Source: Amycolatopsis regifaucium (GTDB lineage Bacteria > Actinomycetota > Actinomycetes > Mycobacteriales > Pseudonocardiaceae). Taken from it: DNA of 64,000 nt. The position numbers and the translations under genes are program-made. The notes below the pieces were generated by a model, which made no database searches, was not told where the DNA came from, and was given only the letters and a program-made list of their open reading frames with translations. Below are positions 53,538 through 62,443 of this stretch, one piece after another (position 1 is the first letter of the stretch; each line of letters starts with the position of its first letter). The stretch spans positions 439,275 to 503,274 of the forward strand of contig NZ_LQCI01000052.1 in the NCBI RefSeq assembly GCF_001613935.1, written 5' to 3'.

Positions 53538-53547
53538 GTTCTCCCCT

Positions 53548-54330
53548 TCAGTGGTGGTATTCGCCGGCGTTGACGTCGAGGCATTGACCGGTGACGCACC
53601 GGGCCAGCGACGAGGCCAGGAACACGACGGTGTCGGCGATCTCGTCCGGTTCCGGCAGGCGGCGAAGGTCGATCGTCTCCGCCGTTTCCGCGTACACCTG
53701 CTCTGGCGGCACGCCGCGTTCCTTGGCCAGATGAGCGAAATACCACTTGAGCGAGTTCGCCCAGATGTAGCCGGGCGCCACGGAGTTGACCCGGATCCCG
53801 CGCGGGCCGAGTTCCGAAGCGAGACTTTGCGCGAGGGCGAGGAGGCTCGACTTCGCCATCTTGTACGCGCCGAAGGTCCGCCGCGAATGCCGCAGCACGG
53901 CCGAATTGATCATCACCACCGAACCGTCACTCTCGTCGAGTGCCGGGGTGAACAGTCGCGTGAGCCGGAGCGCGGCGAGCACGTTGGTCTCGAAGCCCGC
54001 GCGCACGTCGGCGAGGTCGACGTCGGCGAGGTCCATGATCGGCGGGATGGCGAAAGCGTTGTTCACCAACGTGTCCACGCGCCCGAATGCCTTCACCGCG
54101 GCATCGGTGAGGTTCGCGGCCGAAGCGTCGTCGGTGATGTCGGTGGGCACGGTGATCGCGCGGCGGCCGAGCGCGTCGACCTCCTTCGCGACCTCGGCGA
54201 GCCGGGATTCGGTTCGGGCGGCGAGAACGACGTCGGCGCCCGCCGAGGCACAGCGCACCGCGATGGACCGGCCGAGCCCCGGCCCGACACCGGAGACCAC
54301 GACCACCTTGTCCCGCAACAGATCGGTCAT
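53548..54330 (-). CDS. Short-chain dehydrogenase/reductase (SDR)
   Basis: A 260-aa classical SDR: VSGVGPGLGRS is the cofactor-binding TGxxxGxG variant, NNAF the structural motif, and S (INSAVL) with YKMAK gives the catalytic Ser-Tyr-Lys. The absence of an Arg after the first strand and AARTESR suggest a choice not readable for NAD or NADP. Start ATG 54328-54330 overlaps the upstream DUF1214 stop (ATGA). It may oxidise or make the hydroxyl that the neighbouring sulfotransferase uses. Confidence 0.9.
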   Translation of the reverse strand: MTDLLRDKVVVVSGVGPGLGRSIAVRCASAGADVVLAARTESRLAEVAKEVDALGRRAITVPTDITDDASAANLTDAAVKAFGRVDTLVNNAFAIPPIMDLADVDLADVRAGFETNVLAALRLTRLFTPALDESDGSVVMINSAVLRHSRRTFGAYKMAKSSLLALAQSLASELGPRGIRVNSVAPGYIWANSLKWYFAHLAKERGVPPEQVYAETAETIDLRRLPEPDEIADTVVFLASSLARCVTGQCLDVNAGEYHH

Positions 54331-55535
54331 CCCAGCATCCTCGCCGCGACGGCGGTCTGACGGGCCGCGATCCGCGCCGCCCACTCCTGCGGGGACACGC
54401 GCGCCTCGTCGTGGAACGGCAGCCGGTCGGCGAGTTCGCCGAACTTCACCACCTCGACGTGGGGACCGTCGGCGGCGTCGAGCGCGCGGGAGAGCCGCTG
54501 CCAGCGGATCTGGACGTATCCGCGGTCGTGCCCGGTGCGTTCGAGCCAGTTGGCCAGGCCCGGATCGCGTTCACTGATCACGAAGCGGATCTTGCCGTCC
54601 GGGTCGACCCGTGCCTGGTCGGCGGTGAGGCTGGTCTGGTGATTGATGTAGTCCAGCGAGAGGTACCAGATGCTGCCGAGCTGGATGCCCTGATACGGCG
54701 CGTCCGAACGCGGCACCGTGACGATCATGACCTCCTCGTCGCCGAGTTCGTAGTGCCCGGCCGACGAGTACTGCGTGGTCAGGCCGCCCGGTGTGGGGCG
54801 TGGTTCGGTCATCGTGTTCACCGGCAGGCGCAGGTAGAACCACTTCGGGAAGGCGAGGAAGGTCCGCAGCCTGCTCAGCAGGATCTTGCCGGTGACGCCG
54901 TAGCGCTTGGCCAGCACGTCACGCGTGAGTGGCGCGGGGGCACCGCCCGCGGTGTCGGCGCACTGGATCTGGATCGTGCCGCGGCGTTCGGTGGCCCAGT
55001 CGCTGTAGACCTCGCGGACCACGAGCATCGACGAGCCAGGACCGAGGACGAAATAGTTCGAGGCACGTTTTCCCGCCGAGAACTCATCGGCGCTGTCGGG
55101 GCCGGGGTCGGCCTTCGCCGGTCCGAAGCGGAGTTCGAACGTGCCGTCCTCGGCGATTTCGATCTCACGGTCGTCGAAGGCGGCAAGGCTGTCCGGCACC
55201 TCGACGGGTGAGTAGTCGCCGTTGAGGATCTGGAAACTGACGTCGGCAGTGCTCCCCCGCGTCCCGGTGACGACGTACTCCCGGTCTTCGCGGATGTTCG
55301 CGTTGAAGTACAGCGTGTCCGGGTTGTCCAGGCCCATCTTCGTGTACGGACCGGTGGACTGGGTGAAGTACGGATAGTCGCGTTCGTAGGCCCACGCCAT
55401 CTGCAGGGACGCGCGGATGCTGCCGGCGAGGTAGTCGTACCCCTCGACGAGATCCTGTTCGGTCCGGATGTGCGGCGCCTCGGCGATGACCTTCTCGGCT
55501 TCGACGATCGCGTCGGCGAACGGTTGAGTGAGCAC
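54327..55535 (-). CDS. DUF1214-domain protein
   Basis: A 402-aa protein whose middle and C-terminal parts (TLYFNANIREDREYVVTG, and GSIWYLSLDYINHQTSL) match the DUF1214/DUF1254 style. No signal peptide is seen. The family has no firm biochemical role. GTG 55533-55535 has GAGGAG six bases upstream. First gene of the operon DUF1214-SDR-sulfotransferase, divergent from the IclR gene with a palindromic operator between them. Confidence 0.78.
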   Translation of the reverse strand: MLTQPFADAIVEAEKVIAEAPHIRTEQDLVEGYDYLAGSIRASLQMAWAYERDYPYFTQSTGPYTKMGLDNPDTLYFNANIREDREYVVTGTRGSTADVSFQILNGDYSPVEVPDSLAAFDDREIEIAEDGTFELRFGPAKADPGPDSADEFSAGKRASNYFVLGPGSSMLVVREVYSDWATERRGTIQIQCADTAGGAPAPLTRDVLAKRYGVTGKILLSRLRTFLAFPKWFYLRLPVNTMTEPRPTPGGLTTQYSSAGHYELGDEEVMIVTVPRSDAPYQGIQLGSIWYLSLDYINHQTSLTADQARVDPDGKIRFVISERDPGLANWLERTGHDRGYVQIRWQRLSRALDAADGPHVEVVKFGELADRLPFHDEARVSPQEWAARIAARQTAVAARMLG

Positions 55536-55562
55536 CGGCGACTCCTCATACTGGTACAAATG

Positions 55563-55579
55563 CGTACCGACTTGGTACG
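55563..55579. promoter_or_regulatory. IclR-type operator between divergent genes
   Basis: CGTACC-GACTT-GGTACG is a perfect 6-bp dyad with 5-bp spacer; a further half site TGGTACA lies at 55552-55558. It sits in the 87-bp gap between the DUF1214 operon and the IclR gene and can control both. Confidence 0.58.
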
Positions 55580-55622
55580 TTTTTCGCAGGATCAGACTAG
55601 AACGCGTTCTAAGGGTGGGTCA

Positions 55623-56588
55623 ATGACCGTGACTCGGCGCTCTCCACCGACCGAGCGAGTCGTGCGGCTGCTCGACTTCTTCGCCGCCCGCCCCGGGCAG
55701 CGCTTCGGTCTCTCGGAACTCGCCCGCGAACTCGAGCTGGCCAAGCCGACTTGCCTGGGCATCGTGACGGAGCTGACCGCGGGCGGCTACCTCGTCCGGG
55801 ACCCGCGGCCGGTCACCTACCGGCTCGGGCCGGCGATGATCGCCGCGGGCCGCGTCGCGGGCGAAGGCTTCGGCGCGAGCGAGGTCGCGCGACGGCATCT
55901 GGAGGACCTCAGCAAGCGCTACGGCGCCACCTGCACCGCGTCGGCCGTGGTCGGCGACCGGATCCTGATGCTGCAGAGCGCCGGGCCAGGGCGGGTCAAG
56001 CTCGGCGAGACGTACCCGTTCGCCCCGCCCGTCGGCCTGATGTACGTGCTGTGGGATTCCGACGCGGCGTTCGACGCGTGGCTCGCCAAACCCCCGGCCG
56101 TGCCCGTGCGGCTGGACGAAGCGCACCTGCGTCGCGTCGTCGCCGAATGCCGCGAACACGGTTACCTGGTGGAGAGTCTGACTTCGGCGGGGCGACGGCT
56201 CTACTCGCTGATGGCGGGTGTCGGCGCGGAAGAACTGCCACCGGAAGTGCGGGGCCTGGTCGGAGAGCTCGTCTCGAGTCTCGGCGAGCGCGTCTACCTC
56301 GGCGCCGACCTCGAACCGCGCCGCAAACACGCGGTGAGCCTGCTCGCCGCGCCGTCGTTCGACGCGGCCGGGCGACAGGAACTGGTGCTCACGCTGTCGG
56401 TCGGCGAGTCGATCACCGGCGCCGAGATCGCGCGGCGGGGCGCGGCGCTGGTCGCCATCGCCGATGCCGTCACCGCCGAGTCGGGCGGCCGCCGCCCCCG
56501 CGTTCAGTCCTCTGAATGCGGTAGTTGCGCACGCAAGGACCGCATTCAGAGGACTGAACGCGGGGTCAGGACCACCGGTTCGCGGTGA
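55623..56588 (+). CDS. IclR-family regulator
   Basis: About 321 aa. The winged HTH (FGLSELARELELAKPTCLGI and LVRDPRPVTYRLG) is followed by the effector domain (GATCTASAVVGDRILMLQS, YPFAPPVGLMYVLWD). It probably controls the divergent sulfotransferase operon through the dyad at 55563. ATG 55623-55625 with GGGTGGG. Its last 30 codons read through a 70-bp palindromic repeat (56496-56565) into SSECGSCARKDRIQRTERG, which is not IclR-like; the original stop was probably lost when the palindrome arose. Confidence 0.88.
   Translation: MTVTRRSPPTERVVRLLDFFAARPGQRFGLSELARELELAKPTCLGIVTELTAGGYLVRDPRPVTYRLGPAMIAAGRVAGEGFGASEVARRHLEDLSKRYGATCTASAVVGDRILMLQSAGPGRVKLGETYPFAPPVGLMYVLWDSDAAFDAWLAKPPAVPVRLDEAHLRRVVAECREHGYLVESLTSAGRRLYSLMAGVGAEELPPEVRGLVGELVSSLGERVYLGADLEPRRKHAVSLLAAPSFDAAGRQELVLTLSVGESITGAEIARRGAALVAIADAVTAESGGRRPRVQSSECGSCARKDRIQRTERGVRTTGSR
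56496..56565. repeat. 70-bp palindrome, CCTCTGAAyGCGGT family
   Basis: Long near-perfect arms (outer part CCCCGCGTTCAGTCCTCTGA) with an inner TTGCG-CA-CGCAA. It lies inside the 3' end of the IclR frame and abuts the stop codon of the convergent NTF2-like gene (56566). Related to 52309-52368. Confidence 0.87.
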
Positions 56589-57030
56589 GCTTGAAGCTCG
56601 GCAGGTCGTCCATCGACATCATCGTCTCGTACAGCCGGTCGTACTGGGTGGAGGCGACCAGCCAGACGCCGTCCACGCGCCGATAGGTGTCCTCGTAGAA
56701 CGCCGCGCCTTCGATCACCACCCGGTGTTCGGGGACGATCACCTTGTCCCGCATCAGCCAGGTACCCCGCGCTGTGTCGCCGTCGACGTCGATCTCCGGC
56801 TGTCCGGCGAAGTGCACCGTCGTGACGCCGGGCCCGACGGCGTCGCGCATGAACCCGACGATCGCCTCGCGACCCTCGAAGTCCAAAGGCTCGCCGTACG
56901 AGGGCGTGCCGTAACGCGCGTGCGCGTCGATGGTCAGGGTTCCGGCCATCTCGTCCCACAGCTTCAGGTCGAGGCACCGGAGGTAGCGGGCTTTGAGGCG
57001 TCGGATCTCTTCGAGTGCGACCAGGTCCAT
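56566..57030 (-). CDS. SnoaL/NTF2-like protein
   Basis: A 154-aa cone-shaped NTF2-like fold: LEEIRRLKARYLRCLDLKLWDEMAGTL, then AVGPGVTTVHFAGQPEI and DGVWLVASTQYDRLYE. Members are hydratases, isomerases or ligand-binding proteins of aromatic and steroid metabolism. ATG 57028-57030 with GAGGA ten bases upstream; longer frames start inside the cysD promoter. It is divergent from cysD and convergent with IclR. A role in the sulfated product's pathway is inference. Confidence 0.82.
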   Translation of the reverse strand: MDLVALEEIRRLKARYLRCLDLKLWDEMAGTLTIDAHARYGTPSYGEPLDFEGREAIVGFMRDAVGPGVTTVHFAGQPEIDVDGDTARGTWLMRDKVIVPEHRVVIEGAAFYEDTYRRVDGVWLVASTQYDRLYETMMSMDDLPSFKLTANRWS

Positions 57031-57051
57031 GCCGCCAGCGTCCTCCTCCCC

Positions 57052-57081
57052 TTGACCAAGTACAAGAACTTGTTCTACTTT
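57052..57081 (+). promoter_or_regulatory. cysD promoter with dyad between -35 and -10
   Basis: TTGACC (57052-57057), 18-bp spacer and TACTTT (57076-57081). The spacer holds ACAAG-AA-CTTGT (57062-57073), a repressor-like palindrome. The sequence also contains ACCAAGT, shared with the IclR dyad at 55563-55579 read on the other strand. No T-box or SAM riboswitch is seen before cysD. Confidence 0.5.
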
Positions 57082-57107
57082 TCTGCTCTCCAACCACGGA
57101 GGTCGCC

Positions 57108-58016
57108 ATGACGTCCCCGGCGTACGAACTCACCCATCTCGAAGCACTCGAAGCCGAAGCCGTGCACATCTTCCGCGAGGTCGCGGCGACGTTCGAACGG
57201 CCGGTACTGCTGTTCTCCGGCGGCAAGGACTCGATGGTGATGCTCCACGTGGCGGCCAAGGCGTTCTGGCCGTCGCCGCCGCCGTTCCCGGTGATGCACG
57301 TCGACACCGGGCACAATTTCGAGGAGGTCATCGAATTCCGCGACCGCACCGTCGAGAGGTACGGCCTCCGCCTCGTCGTCACCAGTGTCCAGGACGACAT
57401 CGACGCGGGCCGCGTCGTCGAAGATCCCCAGGCGGGCCGGAACCGGCTCCAGACCGCCGCCCTGCTGCGGGCGATCCGCGAGCACGCGTTCGACGCCGTC
57501 TTCGGCGGCGCGCGGCGCGACGAAGAGAAGGCGCGGGCGAAGGAACGCGTGTTCAGTTTCCGTGACGAGTTCGGCCAGTGGGATCCGCGCAATCAGCGGC
57601 CCGAGCTCTGGGATCTGTACAACGGCAGGCATCGCAAAGGCGAGCACATCCGCGTCTTCCCGTTGTCGAACTGGACCGAACTCGACATCTGGCAGTACAT
57701 CGAGGCCGAGGGCGTCACCTTGCCGTCGATCTACTACTCGCATCGGCGGCAAGTGGTCCAGCGAGACGGGATGCTGCTCGCGCACACCCGGTTCCTCACC
57801 CTCGCGCGAGGCGAAACCCCTTACGAGGCAACGGTCCGGTTCCGCACCGTCGGCGACGCGACCTGCACCGGTTGCGTCGAGTCGACGGCCGCCTCGCCGG
57901 GTGAGGTGGTCGCGGAAGTCGCCGTCACCCGGCTCACCGAACGTGGCGCCACCCGCGCCGACGACCGGATCTCGGAGGCGGGCATGGAAGACCGGAAGAA
58001 GGAAGGCTACTTCTGA
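57108..58016 (+). CDS. cysD: Sulfate adenylyltransferase subunit 2
   Basis: A 302-aa ATP-pyrophosphatase. The PP-loop is LLFSGGKDSMVMLH, followed by HVDTGHNFEEVIEFRD and the CysD block GGARRDEEKARAKERVFSFR, which separates it from APS/PAPS reductases. With CysN it makes adenosine-5'-phosphosulfate from ATP and sulfate. ATG 57108 has GGAGG seven bases upstream. Its stop overlaps the start of cysNC (TGATG). Confidence 0.95.
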   Translation: MTSPAYELTHLEALEAEAVHIFREVAATFERPVLLFSGGKDSMVMLHVAAKAFWPSPPPFPVMHVDTGHNFEEVIEFRDRTVERYGLRLVVTSVQDDIDAGRVVEDPQAGRNRLQTAALLRAIREHAFDAVFGGARRDEEKARAKERVFSFRDEFGQWDPRNQRPELWDLYNGRHRKGEHIRVFPLSNWTELDIWQYIEAEGVTLPSIYYSHRRQVVQRDGMLLAHTRFLTLARGETPYEATVRFRTVGDATCTGCVESTAASPGEVVAEVAVTRLTERGATRADDRISEAGMEDRKKEGYF

Positions 58017-59845
58017 TGGGTGCCTCGCAGCTTGTCCGGATCGCCACCGCGGGCAGTGTCGACGACGGGAAGTCAACCCTGATCGGACGGCTGCTCTTCG
58101 ATTCGAAGACGGTGTTCACCGACCAGCTCGAAGCCATCGAACGCACCAGCCGCGCCCGCGGTGAGGCGTATCCGAACCTGGCGCTGCTGACCGACGGCCT
58201 GCGCGCCGAACGCGAGCAGGGCATCACGATCGACGTCGCCCATCGGTATTTCGCCACCCCCCGGCGGAAGTTCATCATCGCCGACACACCGGGACACGTG
58301 CAGTACACCCGGAACATGGTCACCGGAGCGTCCACCGCGGATCTCGCGCTGATCCTGATCGACGCCCGCAAAGGGGTACTCGAACAGTCGCGGCGGCACG
58401 CCTTTCTCGCGAGCCTGCTCGGGATCCCGCACCTTGTCTTGTGTGTGAACAAAATGGACCTCGTCGAGTGGTCGCAGGAACGCTTCGAGGAGATCCGCGA
58501 GGACTTCCGGCGGTTCGCCATGAAGCTCCAGGTGCACGACCTCACCTTCGTCCCGATGTCGGCCCTGCATGGCGACAACGTCGTGCACCGCGGCGCCAGT
58601 ATGCCTTGGTACGAAGGAACTTCCCTGCTGCACCACCTCGAACAGGTGCATGTGGCCTCGGATCGCAACCTCGTCGACGCGCGGTTCCCGGTGCAGTACG
58701 TGATCCGGGAACACAGCCGAGATTTCCGCGGTTACGCCGGCACCGTCGCGGGCGGGGTGTTCAAACCCGGCGACGAGGTCACCGTGCTGCCGTCCGGATT
58801 CACCACGACGGTACGCGCGATCTGGGGACCGGGTGGCACGACGATCACCGAAGCCTTCGCCTCGCAGGCCGTCACGATCGAACTCGCCGACGACCTCGAC
58901 CTCGGCCGCGGCGACCTGATCTGCCGTCCCGGGAACCGTCCGCACACCGGCCGCGACGTCGACGCGATGGTGTGCTGGTTCTCCGAGCGAAGCGCCCTGT
59001 CGCCGGGAGCGAGCTACGTCGTACGGCACACCACCCGCGAGACCAAGGCCGAGATCCGCGACCTGGACTATCGCCTCGACGTCACCACGCTGCACCGCGA
59101 CGAGACCGCGAAATCCTTGTCTCTCAACGAGATCGGCCGAATCCGGCTGCGCTCACGGCAGCCGTTGCTGTTCGATTCCTACCGCCGCAACCGGTCCACC
59201 GGCGGTTTCCTCCTCGTGGACGAGCATTCCGGCGCGACGGTCGCGGCCGGCATGATCACCGGCCCGGGCGTGACGGCGTCGAACGTCGTCTGGCATACCG
59301 CCGCCGTCACCAGGGAGGAACGCGCGACACGCGGGCTCACCGTCTGGCTCACCGGACTTTCCGCGTCCGGGAAGTCGAGTGTGGCCGTGGAACTGGAGCG
59401 ACGGCTGGTCGCGTCCGGTAGGCCCGCGTATCTGCTGGACGGCGACAATCTGCGGCACGGGCTGAACGGCAACCTCGGCTTCGGCCCGGCGGATCGTGCC
59501 GAGAACGTCCGGCGCGTCGCGGAGGTCGCGAAGCTGTTCGCCGACGCCGGAGTGGTGTCGGTGGTCTCGCTGATCAGCCCGTATCAGGCAGATCGTGAAC
59601 TCGCCCGCGCCGCGCACGAGGCGGCCGGATTGCCGTTTCTCGAAGTCTTCGTCGACACCCCGCTCGAAGTCTGCGAAGACCGCGACCCCAAGGGAATGTA
59701 CGCGAAGGCGAGGGCGGGTGAGATCAGCGGGTTCACCGGGGTGGACGCGCCCTACGAGCCACCGGAGAGCCCGGATCTGGTGCTGACGCCGGAAAACGGG
59801 GACCCCGCCGCGATGGCCGCGGTGATCCTCACCCTCCTCGACTGA
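58016..59845 (+). CDS. cysNC: CysN-CysC fusion: sulfate adenylyltransferase GTPase and APS kinase
   Basis: A 609-aa bifunctional NodQ-type protein. The N-terminal GTPase shows GSVDDGKST (G1), DTPGH (G3) and NKMDL (G4), then EF-Tu-like beta-barrels. The APS kinase domain starts near residue 435 with LSASGKSSVA and has the DGDNLRHGLNGNLGF and SLISPYQADRELAR blocks including the phosphorylated-serine position. It drives APS synthesis and converts APS to PAPS. With no reductase or siroheme genes nearby and a sulfotransferase close by, the local use is probably sulfonation and not cysteine synthesis. Confidence 0.95.
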   Translation: MGASQLVRIATAGSVDDGKSTLIGRLLFDSKTVFTDQLEAIERTSRARGEAYPNLALLTDGLRAEREQGITIDVAHRYFATPRRKFIIADTPGHVQYTRNMVTGASTADLALILIDARKGVLEQSRRHAFLASLLGIPHLVLCVNKMDLVEWSQERFEEIREDFRRFAMKLQVHDLTFVPMSALHGDNVVHRGASMPWYEGTSLLHHLEQVHVASDRNLVDARFPVQYVIREHSRDFRGYAGTVAGGVFKPGDEVTVLPSGFTTTVRAIWGPGGTTITEAFASQAVTIELADDLDLGRGDLICRPGNRPHTGRDVDAMVCWFSERSALSPGASYVVRHTTRETKAEIRDLDYRLDVTTLHRDETAKSLSLNEIGRIRLRSRQPLLFDSYRRNRSTGGFLLVDEHSGATVAAGMITGPGVTASNVVWHTAAVTREERATRGLTVWLTGLSASGKSSVAVELERRLVASGRPAYLLDGDNLRHGLNGNLGFGPADRAENVRRVAEVAKLFADAGVVSVVSLISPYQADRELARAAHEAAGLPFLEVFVDTPLEVCEDRDPKGMYAKARAGEISGFTGVDAPYEPPESPDLVLTPENGDPAAMAAVILTLLD

Positions 59846-59976
59846 GACTAAGCCACCGTGGGAAGCCCGGTACAGAGCGGTCGCCGCGGGAGCGCCCGCG
59901 AACTCACCGGAGGCGAACAGCGCACAGGTCAGGATCGGTTTGCCGTGACCTGGCCGATCCGGCGAGCGGCGGGTGT

Positions 59977-60630
59977 TCAGCCCGCCGGTGTGACGAATCC
60001 AGTGTCGTAGGCCTTGATTACCGCCTGTGTCCGGTCCCTCGCACCGAGTTTCGCGAGGACGTTCCCGACATGCGTCTTCACCGTCTGCACACCGAGATAC
60101 AGCTCGCCCGCGATCTCCACATTGGACAGTCCGCGCGCCATCAGGCGCAGCACCTCGCGTTCGCGTTCGGTGAGCCCGGCGCCGTCGAGGCCGTCCTGCG
60201 GGCCGTGGTTCACCCGCTGCGCGGCCAGCCGCCGGATCGCGGCCGGGAACAGCAGGGACTCCCCCGCCGCCACGGTCCGGATCGCCGCCACGATCTCCTC
60301 CGGCCGGGCCCGCTTCAGCAGGAATCCGCTCGCGCCCGCCAGCAGGGCGTCGTAGACGTAGTCGTCGTTTTCGAAGGTGGTCACCACGATCACCTTCGGC
60401 GGATTGTCCATAGTGGACATGAGATGTGTCGTCGCGCGGATACCGTCGACCGAGGGCATCCGGACGTCCATCAGCACGACGTCGGGCCGGAACCGCGAGA
60501 CCAGCCCCGGCACCTCGGCGCCGTCGGCCGCCTCGCCGACGACCTCCAGATCCGGCTCGGAGGTGATGATCGCCCGCAACCCGGCGCGGATCAGCTGTTC
60601 GTCGTCGACCAGCAGGACCCCGATGCTCAT
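59977..60630 (-). CDS. NarL/LuxR-type response regulator
   Basis: A 217-aa regulator. The receiver has DD (9-10), phospho-acceptor D55 (VVLMDVRMP) and the late K of GFLLKRA; the C-terminal LuxR HTH reads LTEREREVLRLMARGLSNVEIA. Start ATG 60628-60630 overlaps the stop of the histidine kinase (ATGA), so both are translated together. The 131-bp region after it toward cysNC shows only weak dyads (for example CAGGTCA...TGACCTG near 59926-59952) and no gene. Confidence 0.93.
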   Translation of the reverse strand: MSIGVLLVDDEQLIRAGLRAIITSEPDLEVVGEAADGAEVPGLVSRFRPDVVLMDVRMPSVDGIRATTHLMSTMDNPPKVIVVTTFENDDYVYDALLAGASGFLLKRARPEEIVAAIRTVAAGESLLFPAAIRRLAAQRVNHGPQDGLDGAGLTEREREVLRLMARGLSNVEIAGELYLGVQTVKTHVGNVLAKLGARDRTQAVIKAYDTGFVTPAG

Positions 60631-61856
60631 CGCCGGTTCCCCCATGGCACCGCCACCTCGACCTTCCACTGTCCCTCCGCACGGCCCGCGGCGATCGTGC
60701 CACCGAGCACGTCCACCCGTTCCGCCATTCCCCGCAGCCCCCGGCCGCCCCCGTCGCGTGACGGCGCCGCGGCGCCGAGCGGGTTGGCCACCCGCAGCCG
60801 CAACAGTTCCGGCCCGGCGTCGACGAGCACGGTCACCGGAACCTTACCGGCGTGCCGCAACGCGTTCGTCAGGCATTCCTGCAGGATCCGATACGCCTCG
60901 CGGGAAACGACCGGCGGCACGGACGACGGTTCACCCCGGACCTCGGCCGTCACCTCCGCCCCCGCCAGCCGGGTCGCCTCGACCAGCGAGGACAGCTCCC
61001 CCAGCCCGGACTGCGGCGTCCGCGCAGACGCTTCTTCGCGCAGCAGCCCGAGGACGTGGTCGAGATCGTCCAGTGCGGCGCGGGCGGAGTCCTCGATCGC
61101 GGTGAGCGCCTGCTCGGTGAAGTCCGGATCGGAGCGCAGGGTCCGGCGCGCGGCCCCGGCCTGGATGGTCACGACGCTGAGCGCGTGCCCGACCGAGTCG
61201 TGCAGTTCCCGCGCCAGCCGGTTGCGTTCGGCGAGCTGTTCGGTGCGCTTCTCCAGCTGAGCGATCCGTTCCGCGGCCGAAACCCCCAGGAGGCTCTCGG
61301 CGCAGCGGGTCAGTACCGCGCCCGCTCCCCACACGAGGTAGGCCAGCGCCACGACACCGAGCAGGAACGCCAGCGGGATCCACGCGCTCGCCCACCCCTT
61401 CGGCACCACGATCGGATCCTCCGCGGACAGTGCGATCCGGCCGGTGAACGGGGCCGCGATCGTGAAACCGAAGCCGACCGGCACACACAGGCTCGCCAGG
61501 CTGACGACGCACCCTGTGCCCACGTGCAGCAGGTACATCGCCGTCGACCGGAGCCGGACGGGCCAATTCCCCGCGGGTCCGAACGTCACTCCCGGAACCG
61601 GGTCGTCCAGCAGTTCCCGCACGGCCGCGCCCTCCAGCACGCGCACGGCGGGGAGGAACGACGACGCGATCATCACCAGGACGACGGTGATCAACCCGAT
61701 GACGATCCCCCGCTCCATCGTCACGACCAGCGGAAGCAACGAAGGCACCACGATGGCGGCGAAGAGCAGATACGGCACGCTGAGGGCGCCACCGAGGATG
61801 AAATACACCCACCGGCGGTAGGTCGCCCGATCCGTGAGCGGGCCGAAAAGTCGCAT
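60627..61856 (-). CDS. NarL-type sensor histidine kinase
   Basis: A 409-aa membrane kinase with about five to six helices (17-180), a short coiled coil, the HisKA_3 box RLARELHDSVGHAL with H219, and an HATPase with ECLTNALRHAG (N box) and GGGRGLRGMAERV (G box). The sensor part has no periplasmic domain, a type often tied to membrane or envelope stress. It precedes its response regulator and follows the TetR gene by nine bases, so the three may be co-transcribed. Confidence 0.92.
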   Translation of the reverse strand: MRLFGPLTDRATYRRWVYFILGGALSVPYLLFAAIVVPSLLPLVVTMERGIVIGLITVVLVMIASSFLPAVRVLEGAAVRELLDDPVPGVTFGPAGNWPVRLRSTAMYLLHVGTGCVVSLASLCVPVGFGFTIAAPFTGRIALSAEDPIVVPKGWASAWIPLAFLLGVVALAYLVWGAGAVLTRCAESLLGVSAAERIAQLEKRTEQLAERNRLARELHDSVGHALSVVTIQAGAARRTLRSDPDFTEQALTAIEDSARAALDDLDHVLGLLREEASARTPQSGLGELSSLVEATRLAGAEVTAEVRGEPSSVPPVVSREAYRILQECLTNALRHAGKVPVTVLVDAGPELLRLRVANPLGAAAPSRDGGGRGLRGMAERVDVLGGTIAAGRAEGQWKVEVAVPWGNRR

Positions 61857-61865
61857 GCGCTCTTT

Positions 61866-62435
61866 CTAGCTCGCGCCGGGCCGGCGCGGATCCCTCATCA
61901 GTATTTCGGCGATCTCCCTCGCCAGGGTGACCCGGTGCGCGTCCCCGTCGATGCCGGTATGCGCCACGGCGCCCTCCAGCAGCAGGAAGAGCTGCTCCGC
62001 GAGCCGCTCCGGATCGGCGGCCCACGGCGCGTCCTCGCGGAGGAGTTCGGCGAACTTCGCCCGCACCGCCGCCTTGTGCCGCCGGATCACGTCGAGTCCC
62101 GGATGTCCGGCGGTGAGTTCGGCGGCCGCGTTGAGGAACGCGCAGCCACGATCGCTCCCGAGCTTCGGATGATCGACGTAGGCGTCGAAGACCGTCAGCG
62201 CCCGAGGCGGATCGGCTTCGGCCAGCCGCTCTTCGAGATACGCCCACCAGACGTCGTGACGACGCCGCAGGTACGCGACCGTCAGCTCCGTCTTCGACCC
62301 GAAGCAGGCGTACAGCGTCTTCTTCGTGACGCCGGCGGCCTCGGCCACGGCCGCGACGCCCACCGCGTTCAGGCCCTCCTGGTAGAAGAGCGCGCTCGCG
62401 GCGCTCAGGACGCGCTCTCCGGCGGGAGTCAGCAT
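61866..62435 (-). CDS. TetR-family repressor of the MFS transporter
   Basis: A 189-aa TetR: HTH ALFYQEGLNAVGVAAVAEAAGVTKKTLYACFGSK (in parts), effector domain with a conserved RGCAFLNAAAEL and a short C-terminus. This is the AcrR-like type found with drug efflux pumps. Start ATG 62433-62435. Divergent from the MFS gene with two identical TATACCGATCGG-type operators in the 89-bp gap. Confidence 0.9.
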   Translation of the reverse strand: MLTPAGERVLSAASALFYQEGLNAVGVAAVAEAAGVTKKTLYACFGSKTELTVAYLRRRHDVWWAYLEERLAEADPPRALTVFDAYVDHPKLGSDRGCAFLNAAAELTAGHPGLDVIRRHKAAVRAKFAELLREDAPWAADPERLAEQLFLLLEGAVAHTGIDGDAHRVTLAREIAEILMRDPRRPGAS

Positions 62436-62443
62436 GCTTCAAC

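Noticed and set aside
59846..59976. Possible small RNA or terminator between cysNC and the response regulator gene
   Set aside because: Only short overlapping dyads (CAGGTCA/TGACCTG and GGATCGG/CCGATCC) are present, with no T-tract and no promoter signal.
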